From PFJX01 sp964466195 (GTDB lineage Bacteria; Pseudomonadota; Gammaproteobacteria; Burkholderiales; Thiobacillaceae): a DNA stretch of 64,000 nucleotides. A program made the translations under genes and the position numbers. The notes under the pieces were generated by a model. The model worked only from the letters and a program-made list of their open reading frames with translations. It ran no database searches and had not been told where the DNA came from. Numbering within the stretch: the first letter of the stretch is position 1; each line of letters opens with the position of its first letter. Of this stretch, positions 54,324 through 62,123 are shown in pieces. The stretch is taken from assembly GCA_964466195.1 (NCBI GenBank), contig CAYXMQ010000003.1:62001-126000 (forward strand). Direction: 5' to 3'.

Positions 54324-54357
54324 CAACAAAAAGCCGGCGTCAGCCGGCTTTTTGTTG
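54324..54357. terminator. Bidirectional intrinsic terminator between guaA and lemA
   Basis: A perfect 15-bp stem CAACAAAAAGCCGGC / GCCGGCTTTTTGTTG with a GTCA loop. A GC core (GCCGGC) is followed by T5 in both directions, so it can end guaA on the plus strand and lemA on the minus strand. Confidence 0.93.
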
Positions 54358-54374
54358 GGGTGGCGGGGTCGAGC

Positions 54375-55007
54375 TTATCGGCTGCTGTCGTAGCCGGGCG
54401 CGGCGGCTTCGCCGCTGCCGCCAAAGTCGACCTTGGGCGGGGCGCTGAGCGCTTTTTCGCTTTCCACCGTGAAATTCGCTTTGGTCTGATGCCCGAACAG
54501 CATCGCGGTCAGGTTGCTGGGGAAGGAGCGTACCGTCACGTTGTAGTCCTGCACGTTCTTGATGTAGCGGTTACGGGCGACGGTGATGCGGTTTTCGGTG
54601 CCTTCCAGTTGCGCCTGCAGGTCGCGGAAACCGGCATCGGCCTTCAGTTGCGGGTAGTTTTCCGACACCACCAGCAGGCGGCTCAATGCGCTGGAAAGTT
54701 CGCCCTGGGCGGCCTGGAATTTCTGCATCGCGGCGGCATCGTTGACCAGTTCCGGCGTCGCGGCGATCTGGCCGACGCGGGCGCGGGCGGCAGTGACTTC
54801 GGTGAGCACTTTGGCTTCGTGCGCGGCGTAGCCCTTCACGGTGTTGACCAGGTTCGGCACCAGATCGGCGCGGCGCTGGTACTGGTTAAGCACTTCCGAC
54901 CAGCCGGCCTTGATGGCTTCATCCTGAATTTGCAGCGTGTTGTAGCCGCAGCCGGACAGGCTCAGGACGGAAATCGACATGACCAGGGTCATCAACAGTT
55001 TGCGCAT
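54375..55007 (-). CDS. lemA: LemA family protein, lipoprotein
   Basis: A 210-residue LemA protein. The signal has a lipobox LSLSGC near residue 20. The body shows the long helical hairpin with RRADLVPNLVNTVKGYAAHE (the LemA hallmark), ARARVGQIAATPELV, ENYPQLKADAGFRDLQAQLE and ENRITVARNRYIKNVQDYN. Role in the envelope is unknown. It stands alone with a terminator after it. Confidence 0.95.
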   Translation of the reverse strand: MRKLLMTLVMSISVLSLSGCGYNTLQIQDEAIKAGWSEVLNQYQRRADLVPNLVNTVKGYAAHEAKVLTEVTAARARVGQIAATPELVNDAAAMQKFQAAQGELSSALSRLLVVSENYPQLKADAGFRDLQAQLEGTENRITVARNRYIKNVQDYNVTVRSFPSNLTAMLFGHQTKANFTVESEKALSAPPKVDFGGSGEAAAPGYDSSR

Positions 55008-55035
55008 GGTTTGCTCCTCGGTGGACGGCGGTCGT

Positions 55036-55770
55036 TCATTGCTTCAGGTCGTGCATGGTATCGCGCGCCAGCACCAGATCTTCCCAGACTTTGGCTTTAT
55101 CCAGCGGGTTGCGCAGCAGGTAAGCCGGGTGATAGGTGACCACCAGCGGCACGCCGTGGTAGCGATGCACCTGGCCGCGCATTTTGCCGATCGGCGTATC
55201 GGTGGCGAGCAGGCTTTGCGCGGCGAAACGGCCCAGCGCGACGATCAGCTTGGGCTGGATCAGTTCGATCTGGCGTTCCAAATAGGGCAAACAGGCCGCC
55301 ACTTCTTCCGGTTTCGGGTCGCGGTTGCCGGGTGGACGCGATTTCAGCACGTTGGCGATATAGACATTCTTGCCGCGCGCCAGCCCGATCGCGGCCAGGA
55401 TGGCGTCGAGCAGTTTGCCGGCGTCGCCGACGAAGGGTTCGCCCAGACGATCTTCATTCGCGCCGGGCGCTTCGCCGACGAACAGCCATTCGGCGTGGAT
55501 ATCGCCGATGCCGGGCACTGCCTGCGTGCGTGACTTGGCCAATTCACAGCGCGTGCAGTTTTTGATCGCGGCGTTGAGCGCAACCCAGTCAAGCGCATTG
55601 ACCGGACTGTCTGGTGCAATCGGAGCCGGCGGCGGCAACACGGCTGCCGTCGGCGCCGCGATCGGTTCGGCTAGCGGTTCTGGCGCCTCCGCCGGTGTGG
55701 CGGCTGTGCGCAGCCGCCACACCGGCGACAAGCCGAGCGCGTGCAGACGCTCCTGGCGGGACAAACTCAT
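55036..55770 (-). CDS. Family 4 uracil-DNA glycosylase, one cluster Cys replaced by Ser
   Basis: A 244-residue uracil-DNA glycosylase. The Fe-S domain starts NCTRCELAKSRTQAVPGIG with two cluster cysteines; motif 1 is GEAPGANEDRLGEPFVG and the second motif is YHPAYLLRNP. The third cluster position normally in NVVKCRPPGNR reads NVLKSRPPGNR (TCG, Ser); the fourth cysteine is in AACLPYL. The first 60 residues are a Pro/Ala-rich linker. It begins at 55770; the frame to 55941 is unsupported. Removes uracil from DNA. Adjacent to rimI and tsaB. Confidence 0.9.
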   Translation of the reverse strand: MSLSRQERLHALGLSPVWRLRTAATPAEAPEPLAEPIAAPTAAVLPPPAPIAPDSPVNALDWVALNAAIKNCTRCELAKSRTQAVPGIGDIHAEWLFVGEAPGANEDRLGEPFVGDAGKLLDAILAAIGLARGKNVYIANVLKSRPPGNRDPKPEEVAACLPYLERQIELIQPKLIVALGRFAAQSLLATDTPIGKMRGQVHRYHGVPLVVTYHPAYLLRNPLDKAKVWEDLVLARDTMHDLKQ

Positions 55771-55783
55771 TGCGGCACGCCGG

Positions 55784-56248
55784 TCATAACTGCAAGCGCA
55801 TGACCAGCGCATCTTCCGTGCCGTGGTCAGCCGGGTAATAGCCGCGCCGCAGGGCGATGGTCTCGAAACCGAGCTTTTGATACAGAAACACGGCGGCGGT
55901 GTTGGATGGGCGCACTTCCAGATACAACAATTGCACGCCATGGCCGCGTGCGGTCTCGATCAGATGTTCGACCAGTTGGCGGCCGAAACCGCGGCCCTGC
56001 CAGTCGGGCGCCACGCAGCAGTTGAGGATGTGGCCTTCATCCACCACCAGCATCATCACCCAGTAGCCGGCAGCTTTGCCGTCGATTTCCGCCAGCCAGC
56101 AGGAATACCCCGATGCCAGGCTGTCGCTGAAATTGCCCAAGGTCCACGGATAGGGATAGGCGGTGCGCTCGATGCCGACGACATCGGCCAGATCTTCCGC
56201 GTTCATCGGGCGGAAATGGAAATCGAGCGGTTTCAGAATGGCGTTCAA
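55784..56248 (-). CDS. rimI: Ribosomal protein bS18 alanine N-acetyltransferase RimI
   Basis: A 154-residue GNAT enzyme. RPMNAEDLADVVGIERTAYPYPWTLGNFSDSL is characteristic of RimI, the acetyl-CoA loop is VAPDWQGRGFGRQLVEHLI, and LYLEVRPSNTAAVFLYQKLGF the conserved C-terminal motif. It acetylates the N-terminus of S18. It starts one base after the tsaB stop, a conserved pair. Confidence 0.95.
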   Translation of the reverse strand: MNAILKPLDFHFRPMNAEDLADVVGIERTAYPYPWTLGNFSDSLASGYSCWLAEIDGKAAGYWVMMLVVDEGHILNCCVAPDWQGRGFGRQLVEHLIETARGHGVQLLYLEVRPSNTAAVFLYQKLGFETIALRRGYYPADHGTEDALVMRLQL

Positions 56249-56249
56249 G

Positions 56250-56924
56250 CTACAGACCCCGTTCGCATATCTTCAAAGCGACCTTGTCACGGATGTAGAG
56301 CGGCTCGGCGTTTTCCGCCGGCCAGCCCTCGCCACGCATCAGACGCGGCGCGGCGAGGCGGGCCATGGCGCGGGCATGCGGGATCAGGCTGGCATCGACG
56401 CGGCGCAAATGGGCGCGAGCCATGTCCGGGTAGGCGGCAAAACCGGAGCCGACCCCGATCCAGTTGTCGCCACTCGGGGCGGGCACGGCTGCGGGCGGGC
56501 AGACCAGCGGTCCGGCCAGACAGCGCCAGGCCGCGTTTTCACGTTGGTAGAGCGCGGCATAAACCTCATTCATGCGCGCATCCAGGCAGGCCAGCACCCG
56601 ATCCGTGTCGTTCGCACCGGCCTCTTCGGCCAGGGTCTCCAGCGTGGATATACCCAGTACCGGCAAGTCCGCACCCAGCGCCAGCCCTTGGGCGACGCCG
56701 CAAGCAATGCGCAGGCCGGTGAAGGAGCCGGGGCCCATGCCGTAAACCAGAGCGTCGAGTTGGGTCAGCTTGAGGTCGGATTCGGCCAGCAGCTCCAGCA
56801 ACATCGGAACCAGCAGGTCGGAATGCTTCTGGCCGGCATGGACTTCCCGCTGCGTGCAGGCGCCGTCTATCCAGAGGGCGGCGCTGCACCATTCGGTGGC
56901 GGTGTCGAAAGCGAGAAATTTCAA
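56250..56924 (-). CDS. tsaB: tRNA t6A synthesis protein TsaB
   Basis: A 224-residue ASKHA-fold protein needed with TsaD and TsaE for threonylcarbamoyladenosine at tRNA A37. KFLAFDTATEWCSAALW is the family opening; HSDLLVPML and GMGPGSFTGLRIACGVAQGLALG follow. There is no ATG at a suitable place: TTG at 56924 gives the usual MKFLAFDT start, while TTG at 56945 would add seven residues. Neither has a clear ribosome binding site. Confidence 0.93.
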   Translation of the reverse strand: MKFLAFDTATEWCSAALWIDGACTQREVHAGQKHSDLLVPMLLELLAESDLKLTQLDALVYGMGPGSFTGLRIACGVAQGLALGADLPVLGISTLETLAEEAGANDTDRVLACLDARMNEVYAALYQRENAAWRCLAGPLVCPPAAVPAPSGDNWIGVGSGFAAYPDMARAHLRRVDASLIPHARAMARLAAPRLMRGEGWPAENAEPLYIRDKVALKICERGL

Positions 56925-56975
56925 GGCGGCGAGGAAAGGCGACAAGGGCGCTGATTTTACCGGACGAGCGGCGAA

Positions 56976-57395
56976 TTAGCGCTCGTCCGCTTGCACCACA
57001 TACAGTTCCATCAGAATCCGTTTCCATGGATCGCGGCTTTTCTGTAGATGCAGGATGCGGCCTTCGACGGAATGTCCGCGATCCATCAGACGCGCCAGAT
57101 CGACATTGTCGGCGCGTGGCGCATAGCCGATCTGTACCCCACGCCATTCCACCCGCACCGCTTTCGGGTCATACGGATTGGCGGGTTCGCGCCGCAGAAC
57201 CAGGCTATCCCCTGTCTGCATCAAAGGAAACAGGGCGGCACCGGCGTAATGCTGGAAGCCGGCCAATGGCGAGGTTTGCAGAATCAAACGGTATTCGCTG
57301 CCGGCCGCGGCCTGCAGCGAAGCCACAGCCATCAGCCCAAGCAGAAGCAGGCGAATGCCAGGCATGCGTCGCTTAAGCGTTTTCCGCAGCGGCAT
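56976..57395 (-). CDS. Exported HIRAN-domain protein
   Basis: A 139-residue protein with a basic-then-hydrophobic signal peptide (KTLKRRMPGIRLLLLGLMAVASLQAAAG) and a HIRAN domain: GFQHYAGAALFPLMQTGDSLVLRREPANPYDPKAV then VQIGYAPRADN. HIRAN usually binds DNA ends in helicases; exported single-domain forms are common in bacteria with unknown role. The 57395 ATG overlaps the dinG end; ATG 57365 is an alternative that still leaves a signal peptide. Confidence 0.82.
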   Translation of the reverse strand: MPLRKTLKRRMPGIRLLLLGLMAVASLQAAAGSEYRLILQTSPLAGFQHYAGAALFPLMQTGDSLVLRREPANPYDPKAVRVEWRGVQIGYAPRADNVDLARLMDRGHSVEGRILHLQKSRDPWKRILMELYVVQADER

Positions 57396-59349
57396 CGCCG
57401 GCCGGACGGGCGAAAAACGCCACCGCTTCGTCGCATTTGCGGCTGCGCTTCATCGGCGGCAGCGCTTGCCAGATGCGGCGGCCATAAGGCTTTTCGACCA
57501 GGCGCGGGTCGCAGATCATCAGCACGCCGCGGTCGTTTTCGCGTCGAATCAAGCGGCCGGCGCCCTGTTTCAAGCTGATCACGGCGTGCGGCAGTTGGTA
57601 GTCGAAGAACGGGTTCTTGCCGGCCCGTTTCATCGCCTCCATGCGCGCGGCCAGTACCGGGTCGTCCGGCGGCTGGAACGGCAAGCGGTCGATGACCACC
57701 AGCGAAAGCGCATCGCCAGCGACATCGACGCCTTCCCAGAAGCTCTGGCTGCCGAGCAGTACGGCATTGCCGAGACGACGGAATTCGTCGAGCAGATCGG
57801 TGCGGCTCTTGTCGCCTTGCAACAGCAGCGGGAAAGGCGCGCCATCGGAGCGGTTCGCGATGCGCGCCTGCAGCAGCCGATAGGCCTCGTTCATCGCCCG
57901 CAACGACGTGAACAGCAGGAAGGCGCTGCCGCCGCTGGCTTCCAGTATGGGCCAGGCGGCGGCCACCACGGCTTCGGTGTAGCCAGGCGAGTTCGGATCC
58001 GGCATGCCTTCCGGTACATAGAGCAAGGCTTGCTGGTCGTAATCAAATGGGCTGTCCCAGACCGCGGTTTCCGCTTCCTTTAAGCCGATTTCATGCAGGT
58101 AATGCGAGAAATCCTTGCGTACCGACAGCGTGGCAGAGGTAAAGATCCAGGCGCGGGCGTCGTTCTCGATCTGGCGCGCGAACAACTCGCCGGCATTCAG
58201 CGGGGTAGCGTGGAACAGCACGGAATGCGTACCGGCTTCCAGCCAGCGCACGATGACGCCCTCCATGTTTTCCGCCGCATCGCTTGGCGGCGACAGCCAG
58301 CGTTCGATGCGTCCAGCGGCTTCGTGACAGCGCAGATGCAGCTTCTCCAGTTCGTCAGCCCGCTCGGCCTGGCTTTCCAGCAATACGTCGAGCTTGGCCA
58401 GTGCACTGACCATTTCATCCAGTGCAGCCCGAAACTCGGCGCGTTCCAGGCCGCGCGCGGCGGGCATGCGGACTTGCGCCGGCCCCAGGCCGAGACGAAC
58501 CTGGCGGGCGGCGATTTCCAGTTCGCCGCAGGCATGCGGCAGGTCGGTGAAGTCGGCGGCGTTGATGGAGGCTTCCACGCGCACGTCGCGGCACAGGTCG
58601 AGCAGCATGCCGGTGGTCACGGTTTCGCCGAAGAACAGGCTGGCGGTGGCGGGCAGCTGGTGCGCCTCATCGAAAATCACCGCATTGCTGGCCGGCAGCA
58701 GTTCACCCGCGCCCTCGTCCTTGAGCCAGACATCGGCAAAAAACAGGTGGTGGTTGACCACCACGAGGTCGGCTTCCAGGGCTTTCTTGCGTGCCTTCAG
58801 CACAAAGCAGGCCTTGTGATGCGGGCATTCGCCGCCCAGGCAGTTGTCGCGCGTCGACGTCGCCCAGGCCCAGGCCGCGGCTTCTTCTGGAACCTCGCTG
58901 CAGGCCATGCGGTCGCCCGAGTCGCTGCTCGCGGCAAAGCGCGCAATGGCTTGCAGGTGCTGGGCATCCTCGCGGCTTTTGAAGCGGCCTTCAGCGAGTG
59001 CTCGCTCGAGGTGATACGGGCAAACGTAGTTGGCGCGCCCTTTCAGCAAGGCGACGCTGATCGGCCGCGCCAAAGCTTTGCGGACGGCGGGAATGTCGCG
59101 GTGGAAGAGTTGGTCCTGCAGTGTTTTGGTGCCGGTTGAAACGATGACCTTGCCGCCGAACAGCAGGGTCGGCACTAGATAGGCCAAGGTCTTGCCGGTG
59201 CCGGTGCCGGCTTCCGCGACCAGTCGCGAGCGCTGTTCCAGCGCCGATAAAATGGTGCGGGTCATTTCCAGCTGCTGCGGGCGCGGGCGATAGTGCGGGA
59301 GAACGTTGGCAAGCGGCCCGCCAAGCGAGAAGATTTCATCCAGATTCAT
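57373..59349 (-). CDS. dinG: DinG/YoaA-type Fe-S superfamily 2 DNA helicase
   Basis: A 658-residue XPD-like helicase. Walker A AEAGTGTGKT is near residue 50 and the DEAH box is FDEAH (VIFDEAHQLPA). Four cysteines in VCPYH, NCLGGEC and KACF can hold the Fe-S cluster between. Motif VI is GAGRLIRRENDRG. The protein unwinds 5'-3' DNA and R-loop structures during repair. It is closer to YoaA than to E. coli DinG in cysteine spacing. Upstream 63 bases separate it from the ald gene; no terminator there. Confidence 0.93.
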   Translation of the reverse strand: MNLDEIFSLGGPLANVLPHYRPRPQQLEMTRTILSALEQRSRLVAEAGTGTGKTLAYLVPTLLFGGKVIVSTGTKTLQDQLFHRDIPAVRKALARPISVALLKGRANYVCPYHLERALAEGRFKSREDAQHLQAIARFAASSDSGDRMACSEVPEEAAAWAWATSTRDNCLGGECPHHKACFVLKARKKALEADLVVVNHHLFFADVWLKDEGAGELLPASNAVIFDEAHQLPATASLFFGETVTTGMLLDLCRDVRVEASINAADFTDLPHACGELEIAARQVRLGLGPAQVRMPAARGLERAEFRAALDEMVSALAKLDVLLESQAERADELEKLHLRCHEAAGRIERWLSPPSDAAENMEGVIVRWLEAGTHSVLFHATPLNAGELFARQIENDARAWIFTSATLSVRKDFSHYLHEIGLKEAETAVWDSPFDYDQQALLYVPEGMPDPNSPGYTEAVVAAAWPILEASGGSAFLLFTSLRAMNEAYRLLQARIANRSDGAPFPLLLQGDKSRTDLLDEFRRLGNAVLLGSQSFWEGVDVAGDALSLVVIDRLPFQPPDDPVLAARMEAMKRAGKNPFFDYQLPHAVISLKQGAGRLIRRENDRGVLMICDPRLVEKPYGRRIWQALPPMKRSRKCDEAVAFFARPAGDAAAENA

Positions 59350-59412
59350 GCCCCGAGTTTATCCGAGGGCCTGGTCAATCAATGGAGAAGGGCGCGGTTG
59401 CAGCCGCCTTTT

Positions 59413-60519
59413 TTAATGTGCAGATGCACTCGATGCGGCCGGGTGTATTTGGATATCAGCAGCCAGACCGGCATGCACGATGCGGCCTGCGGTGATGTTC
59501 AGTCCCGCCGCGAAACCGGCATCGGCCTGGAGCGCAGTTTCCGTATCGGCCGCCAGCTTCAGCAGATAGGGCAGAGTGGCTTCCGCCAGTGCCAGCGTTG
59601 CCGTGCGCGCCACCGCGCCGGGCATGTTGGCGACGCAGTAATGCACTACGTTTTCTGCAATGTAGAACGGCGTGCTGTGGGTCGTGGCCTGCGAGGTTTC
59701 GCTGACGCCGCCCTGGTCGATGGCGACATCGACCAGGGCGGCGCCGGGCGGCATGCTGCGGATCAGTTCGCGTGTCAGCAAACGCGGCGCGCGGCGGCCA
59801 TGCAGATACGCTGCGCCGATGACCAGATCGGCTTCGACGACGCATTCTGCGATGTTGGCGGCATTCGAATAGCGGGTCTTCAGGCGGCCGGCATAGTGAT
59901 CATCAAACCTGCGCAGGCGATCGGCGTCGCGGTCAAGCAGGGTGACGTCGGCGCCGATGCCGACGGCGATGCGCGCGGCATTGGCCCCGACCACGCCGCC
60001 GCCGAGTATGCACACCTTGCCGGGCGGTACGCCCGGGACGCCGGGAAGCAGAACGCCGCGGCCGCCGTGTTTCATTTCCAGCGCCTGCATGCCGGCCTGT
60101 ATCGCCAACCGACCTGCGATCTGCGACATCGGCGCCAGCAGCGGCGTGCGCCCGTCCGCGTCGAGCACGGTTTCGAAGGCGAGCGCGTTGACGCCGGCGC
60201 GCATCAGTTCGGCGGTCAGTTCGGGTGCGGCGGCGAGATGCAGATAGCAGAACAGCCATTGCCCGGCCTGCAGACGCGCCACTTCGACGGCTTGCGGCTC
60301 CTTGACCTTGAAGATCAGCTCGGCTTGGTAGACGCCGGCGGCATCGGTCAGCTCCGCGCCGGCGGCCAGGTAGGCGACATCCGGATAGGCGATGGCGGCA
60401 CCCGCGCCCGCTTCGACGCTGATGCGATGGCCGGCGGCGACGAGCGCGGCGACCCCGGCCGGCGTCGCCGCGACGCGGTATTCGTGATCCTTGATTTCCT
60501 TCGGGATGCCGATATGCAT
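59413..60519 (-). CDS. ald: Alanine dehydrogenase
   Basis: A 368-residue NAD-dependent alanine dehydrogenase (pyruvate + NH4+ to alanine, reversible). MHIGIPKEIKDHEYRVAATP is the family opening; KVKEPQ, LFCYLHLA and FETV follow. The NAD Rossmann motif is ILGGGVVGANAARIAVGIGA, and DVAIDQGG is conserved. It ends with a Ser/Ala/His tail. Start at 60519 lies two bases after the pyrD TAG stop; longer frames overlap pyrD. Confidence 0.96.
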   Translation of the reverse strand: MHIGIPKEIKDHEYRVAATPAGVAALVAAGHRISVEAGAGAAIAYPDVAYLAAGAELTDAAGVYQAELIFKVKEPQAVEVARLQAGQWLFCYLHLAAAPELTAELMRAGVNALAFETVLDADGRTPLLAPMSQIAGRLAIQAGMQALEMKHGGRGVLLPGVPGVPPGKVCILGGGVVGANAARIAVGIGADVTLLDRDADRLRRFDDHYAGRLKTRYSNAANIAECVVEADLVIGAAYLHGRRAPRLLTRELIRSMPPGAALVDVAIDQGGVSETSQATTHSTPFYIAENVVHYCVANMPGAVARTATLALAEATLPYLLKLAADTETALQADAGFAAGLNITAGRIVHAGLAADIQIHPAASSASAH

Positions 60520-60521
60520 GA

Positions 60522-61541
60522 CTAAGTCCGCAACGCCTCGACGCATTCCTTGACCAGCGCCGGGCCGCGATAGATCAGGCCGCTATAGAACTGAACCAGG
60601 TCGGCGCCGGCGGCGATTTTGGCTTGCGCATCGGCGCCTTGCAGAATGCCGCCGGCGCCGATGATCGGCACTTCGCCGGCCAGTGCGGCGTGAAAGGCGT
60701 GGATGACGCGGGTTGATTTTTCGCGCAGCGGCAGACCGGACAGACCGCCGGCTTCCGCGCCGTGTTTCAGCTGTTCAACGCCCTCGCGCGATAGCGTGGT
60801 GTTGGTGGCGATCAGTGCATCGATGCGGTGCTTTCGGAACAAGGCGGCCATGTCGGCGATTTGAGCCTCATCCAGATCGGGCGCAATCTTGATCGCCACC
60901 GGCATGAACACGCCGTGTCGTTGGCTGAGCTCTTGCTGGCGGCTTTTGATCGCCGTCAGCAAGGCGTCGAGTTCGTCGCCGCCTTGCAATGCGCGCAGGT
61001 TCTTGGTGTTGGGCGAGGAAATGTTGACGGTGACGAAACTGACCTTGCCGTACAGCTTGTCCAGACAGATCAGATAGTCGTCGGCGGCCTTGTCGATCGG
61101 AGTGTCGAAGTTCTTGCCGAGGTTGACGCCCAGGACGCCTTTGAACGCGGTGTTGTCCAGATTGCGCAGCAGGTTGTCGACGCCGAGGTTGTTGAAGCCC
61201 ATTCGGTTGATGATGGCCTGGGCCTGCGGCAGCCGGAACAGGCGCGGCTTCGGGTTGCCGGGCTGCGGGCGTGGCGTGACCGCGCCGACTTCGATGAAGC
61301 CGAAGCCGAGATCGGCCAGTGCGTCGATGGCCATGCCGTTCTTGTCGAGACCGGCGGCGAGACCGACCGGGTTGGGAAAGTCGAGTCCCATGACCCGTTT
61401 CGGCAGCGCCGGCACGCTCGGCAGGAACGCTTTCAGCAGGCCGAGGCGATGCAGCCGGACCAGGCTGTCGAGGGTGAGGTTGTGGGCGTGTTCCGGGTCG
61501 AGTTGGAATAGCAGCGGACGGAGTAATTCGTAGAGGTTCAT
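60522..61541 (-). CDS. pyrD: Dihydroorotate dehydrogenase, class 2 (quinone)
   Basis: A 339-residue membrane-associated flavoenzyme of pyrimidine synthesis that uses ubiquinone. The N-terminal helix pair (LYELLRPLLFQLDPEHAHNLTL) is diagnostic for class 2. LDFPNPVGLAAGLDKNG and FVTVNISSPNTKNLR are FMN and catalytic motifs (Ser as base), and LIATNTT and IGAGGI complete the barrel. It starts three bases after the nikR stop. Confidence 0.97.
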   Translation of the reverse strand: MNLYELLRPLLFQLDPEHAHNLTLDSLVRLHRLGLLKAFLPSVPALPKRVMGLDFPNPVGLAAGLDKNGMAIDALADLGFGFIEVGAVTPRPQPGNPKPRLFRLPQAQAIINRMGFNNLGVDNLLRNLDNTAFKGVLGVNLGKNFDTPIDKAADDYLICLDKLYGKVSFVTVNISSPNTKNLRALQGGDELDALLTAIKSRQQELSQRHGVFMPVAIKIAPDLDEAQIADMAALFRKHRIDALIATNTTLSREGVEQLKHGAEAGGLSGLPLREKSTRVIHAFHAALAGEVPIIGAGGILQGADAQAKIAAGADLVQFYSGLIYRGPALVKECVEALRT

Positions 61542-61544
61542 GGT

Positions 61545-61988
61545 TCAGGTATGCGGCCGGCTGTGTACGTGGTGGCCGATGCCTTCGATTTCGACCGGCA
61601 CCAGATTGATCTGGCCGTGACGCACGCCGCGTTCGGCGGAGATCTTTTCCGCCAGACCGCGCACCTCGGCGGTGGCACCGCGCAGAAACAGGGTTTCCAG
61701 GCAGTTGTCGTGGTCGAGATGGACATGCATGCTGGACACGACCAGGTCGTGCGCGTGGTGCTGCAAATCGGTGAGGCGTTCGGCCAGGCGGCGTTCGTGG
61801 TGGTTGTAAACGTAAGACAGGCTGGCGATGCAGTATGGCGCTTCGGCATGGTCGAGCCGGTGTGCTTCGAGTTCGCGCCGCAACATGTCGCGTACGGCCT
61901 CGGAGCGATTGGCGTAGCCGCGTTCGCGCAGCAAGGCGTCGAATTCCTGCGCGAGCGTTTCATCGAGCGAGATGGTGAAGCGTTCCAT
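61545..61988 (-). CDS. nikR: Nickel-responsive regulator NikR
   Basis: A 147-residue ribbon-helix-helix repressor. The DNA-binding half is RFTISLDETLAQEFDALLRERGYANRSEAVRDMLR and the nickel-binding ACT half has HHAHDL, HVHLDHDNCLE and GVRHGQINLVPV. The His/Cys ligand set is complete. The last ten residues (GHHVHSRPHT) add extra histidines. No nickel transporter or urease/hydrogenase gene is in the window, so its targets are elsewhere. Gene ends against pyrD; starts 135 bases after the EF-G homologue stop. Confidence 0.95.
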   Translation of the reverse strand: MERFTISLDETLAQEFDALLRERGYANRSEAVRDMLRRELEAHRLDHAEAPYCIASLSYVYNHHERRLAERLTDLQHHAHDLVVSSMHVHLDHDNCLETLFLRGATAEVRGLAEKISAERGVRHGQINLVPVEIEGIGHHVHSRPHT

Positions 61989-62123
61989 AGGCGGTCCAGA
62001 TCAAGAATGGTCCTTGCACGAAGGGCGCCGGAGTCACCAGCGATAAACGACAAGCGCAATCGCGCCGAGGACTCCGCTGAAGCGGCCCGGACCGAGGCGG
62101 GCGGGTCGCTTGTTTAAGGCCGA

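Noticed and set aside
59389..59416. GC-rich stem GCGG/CCGC followed by six T on the plus strand
   Set aside because: No plus-strand gene ends there, so it cannot be a useful terminator; the stem is only four bases.
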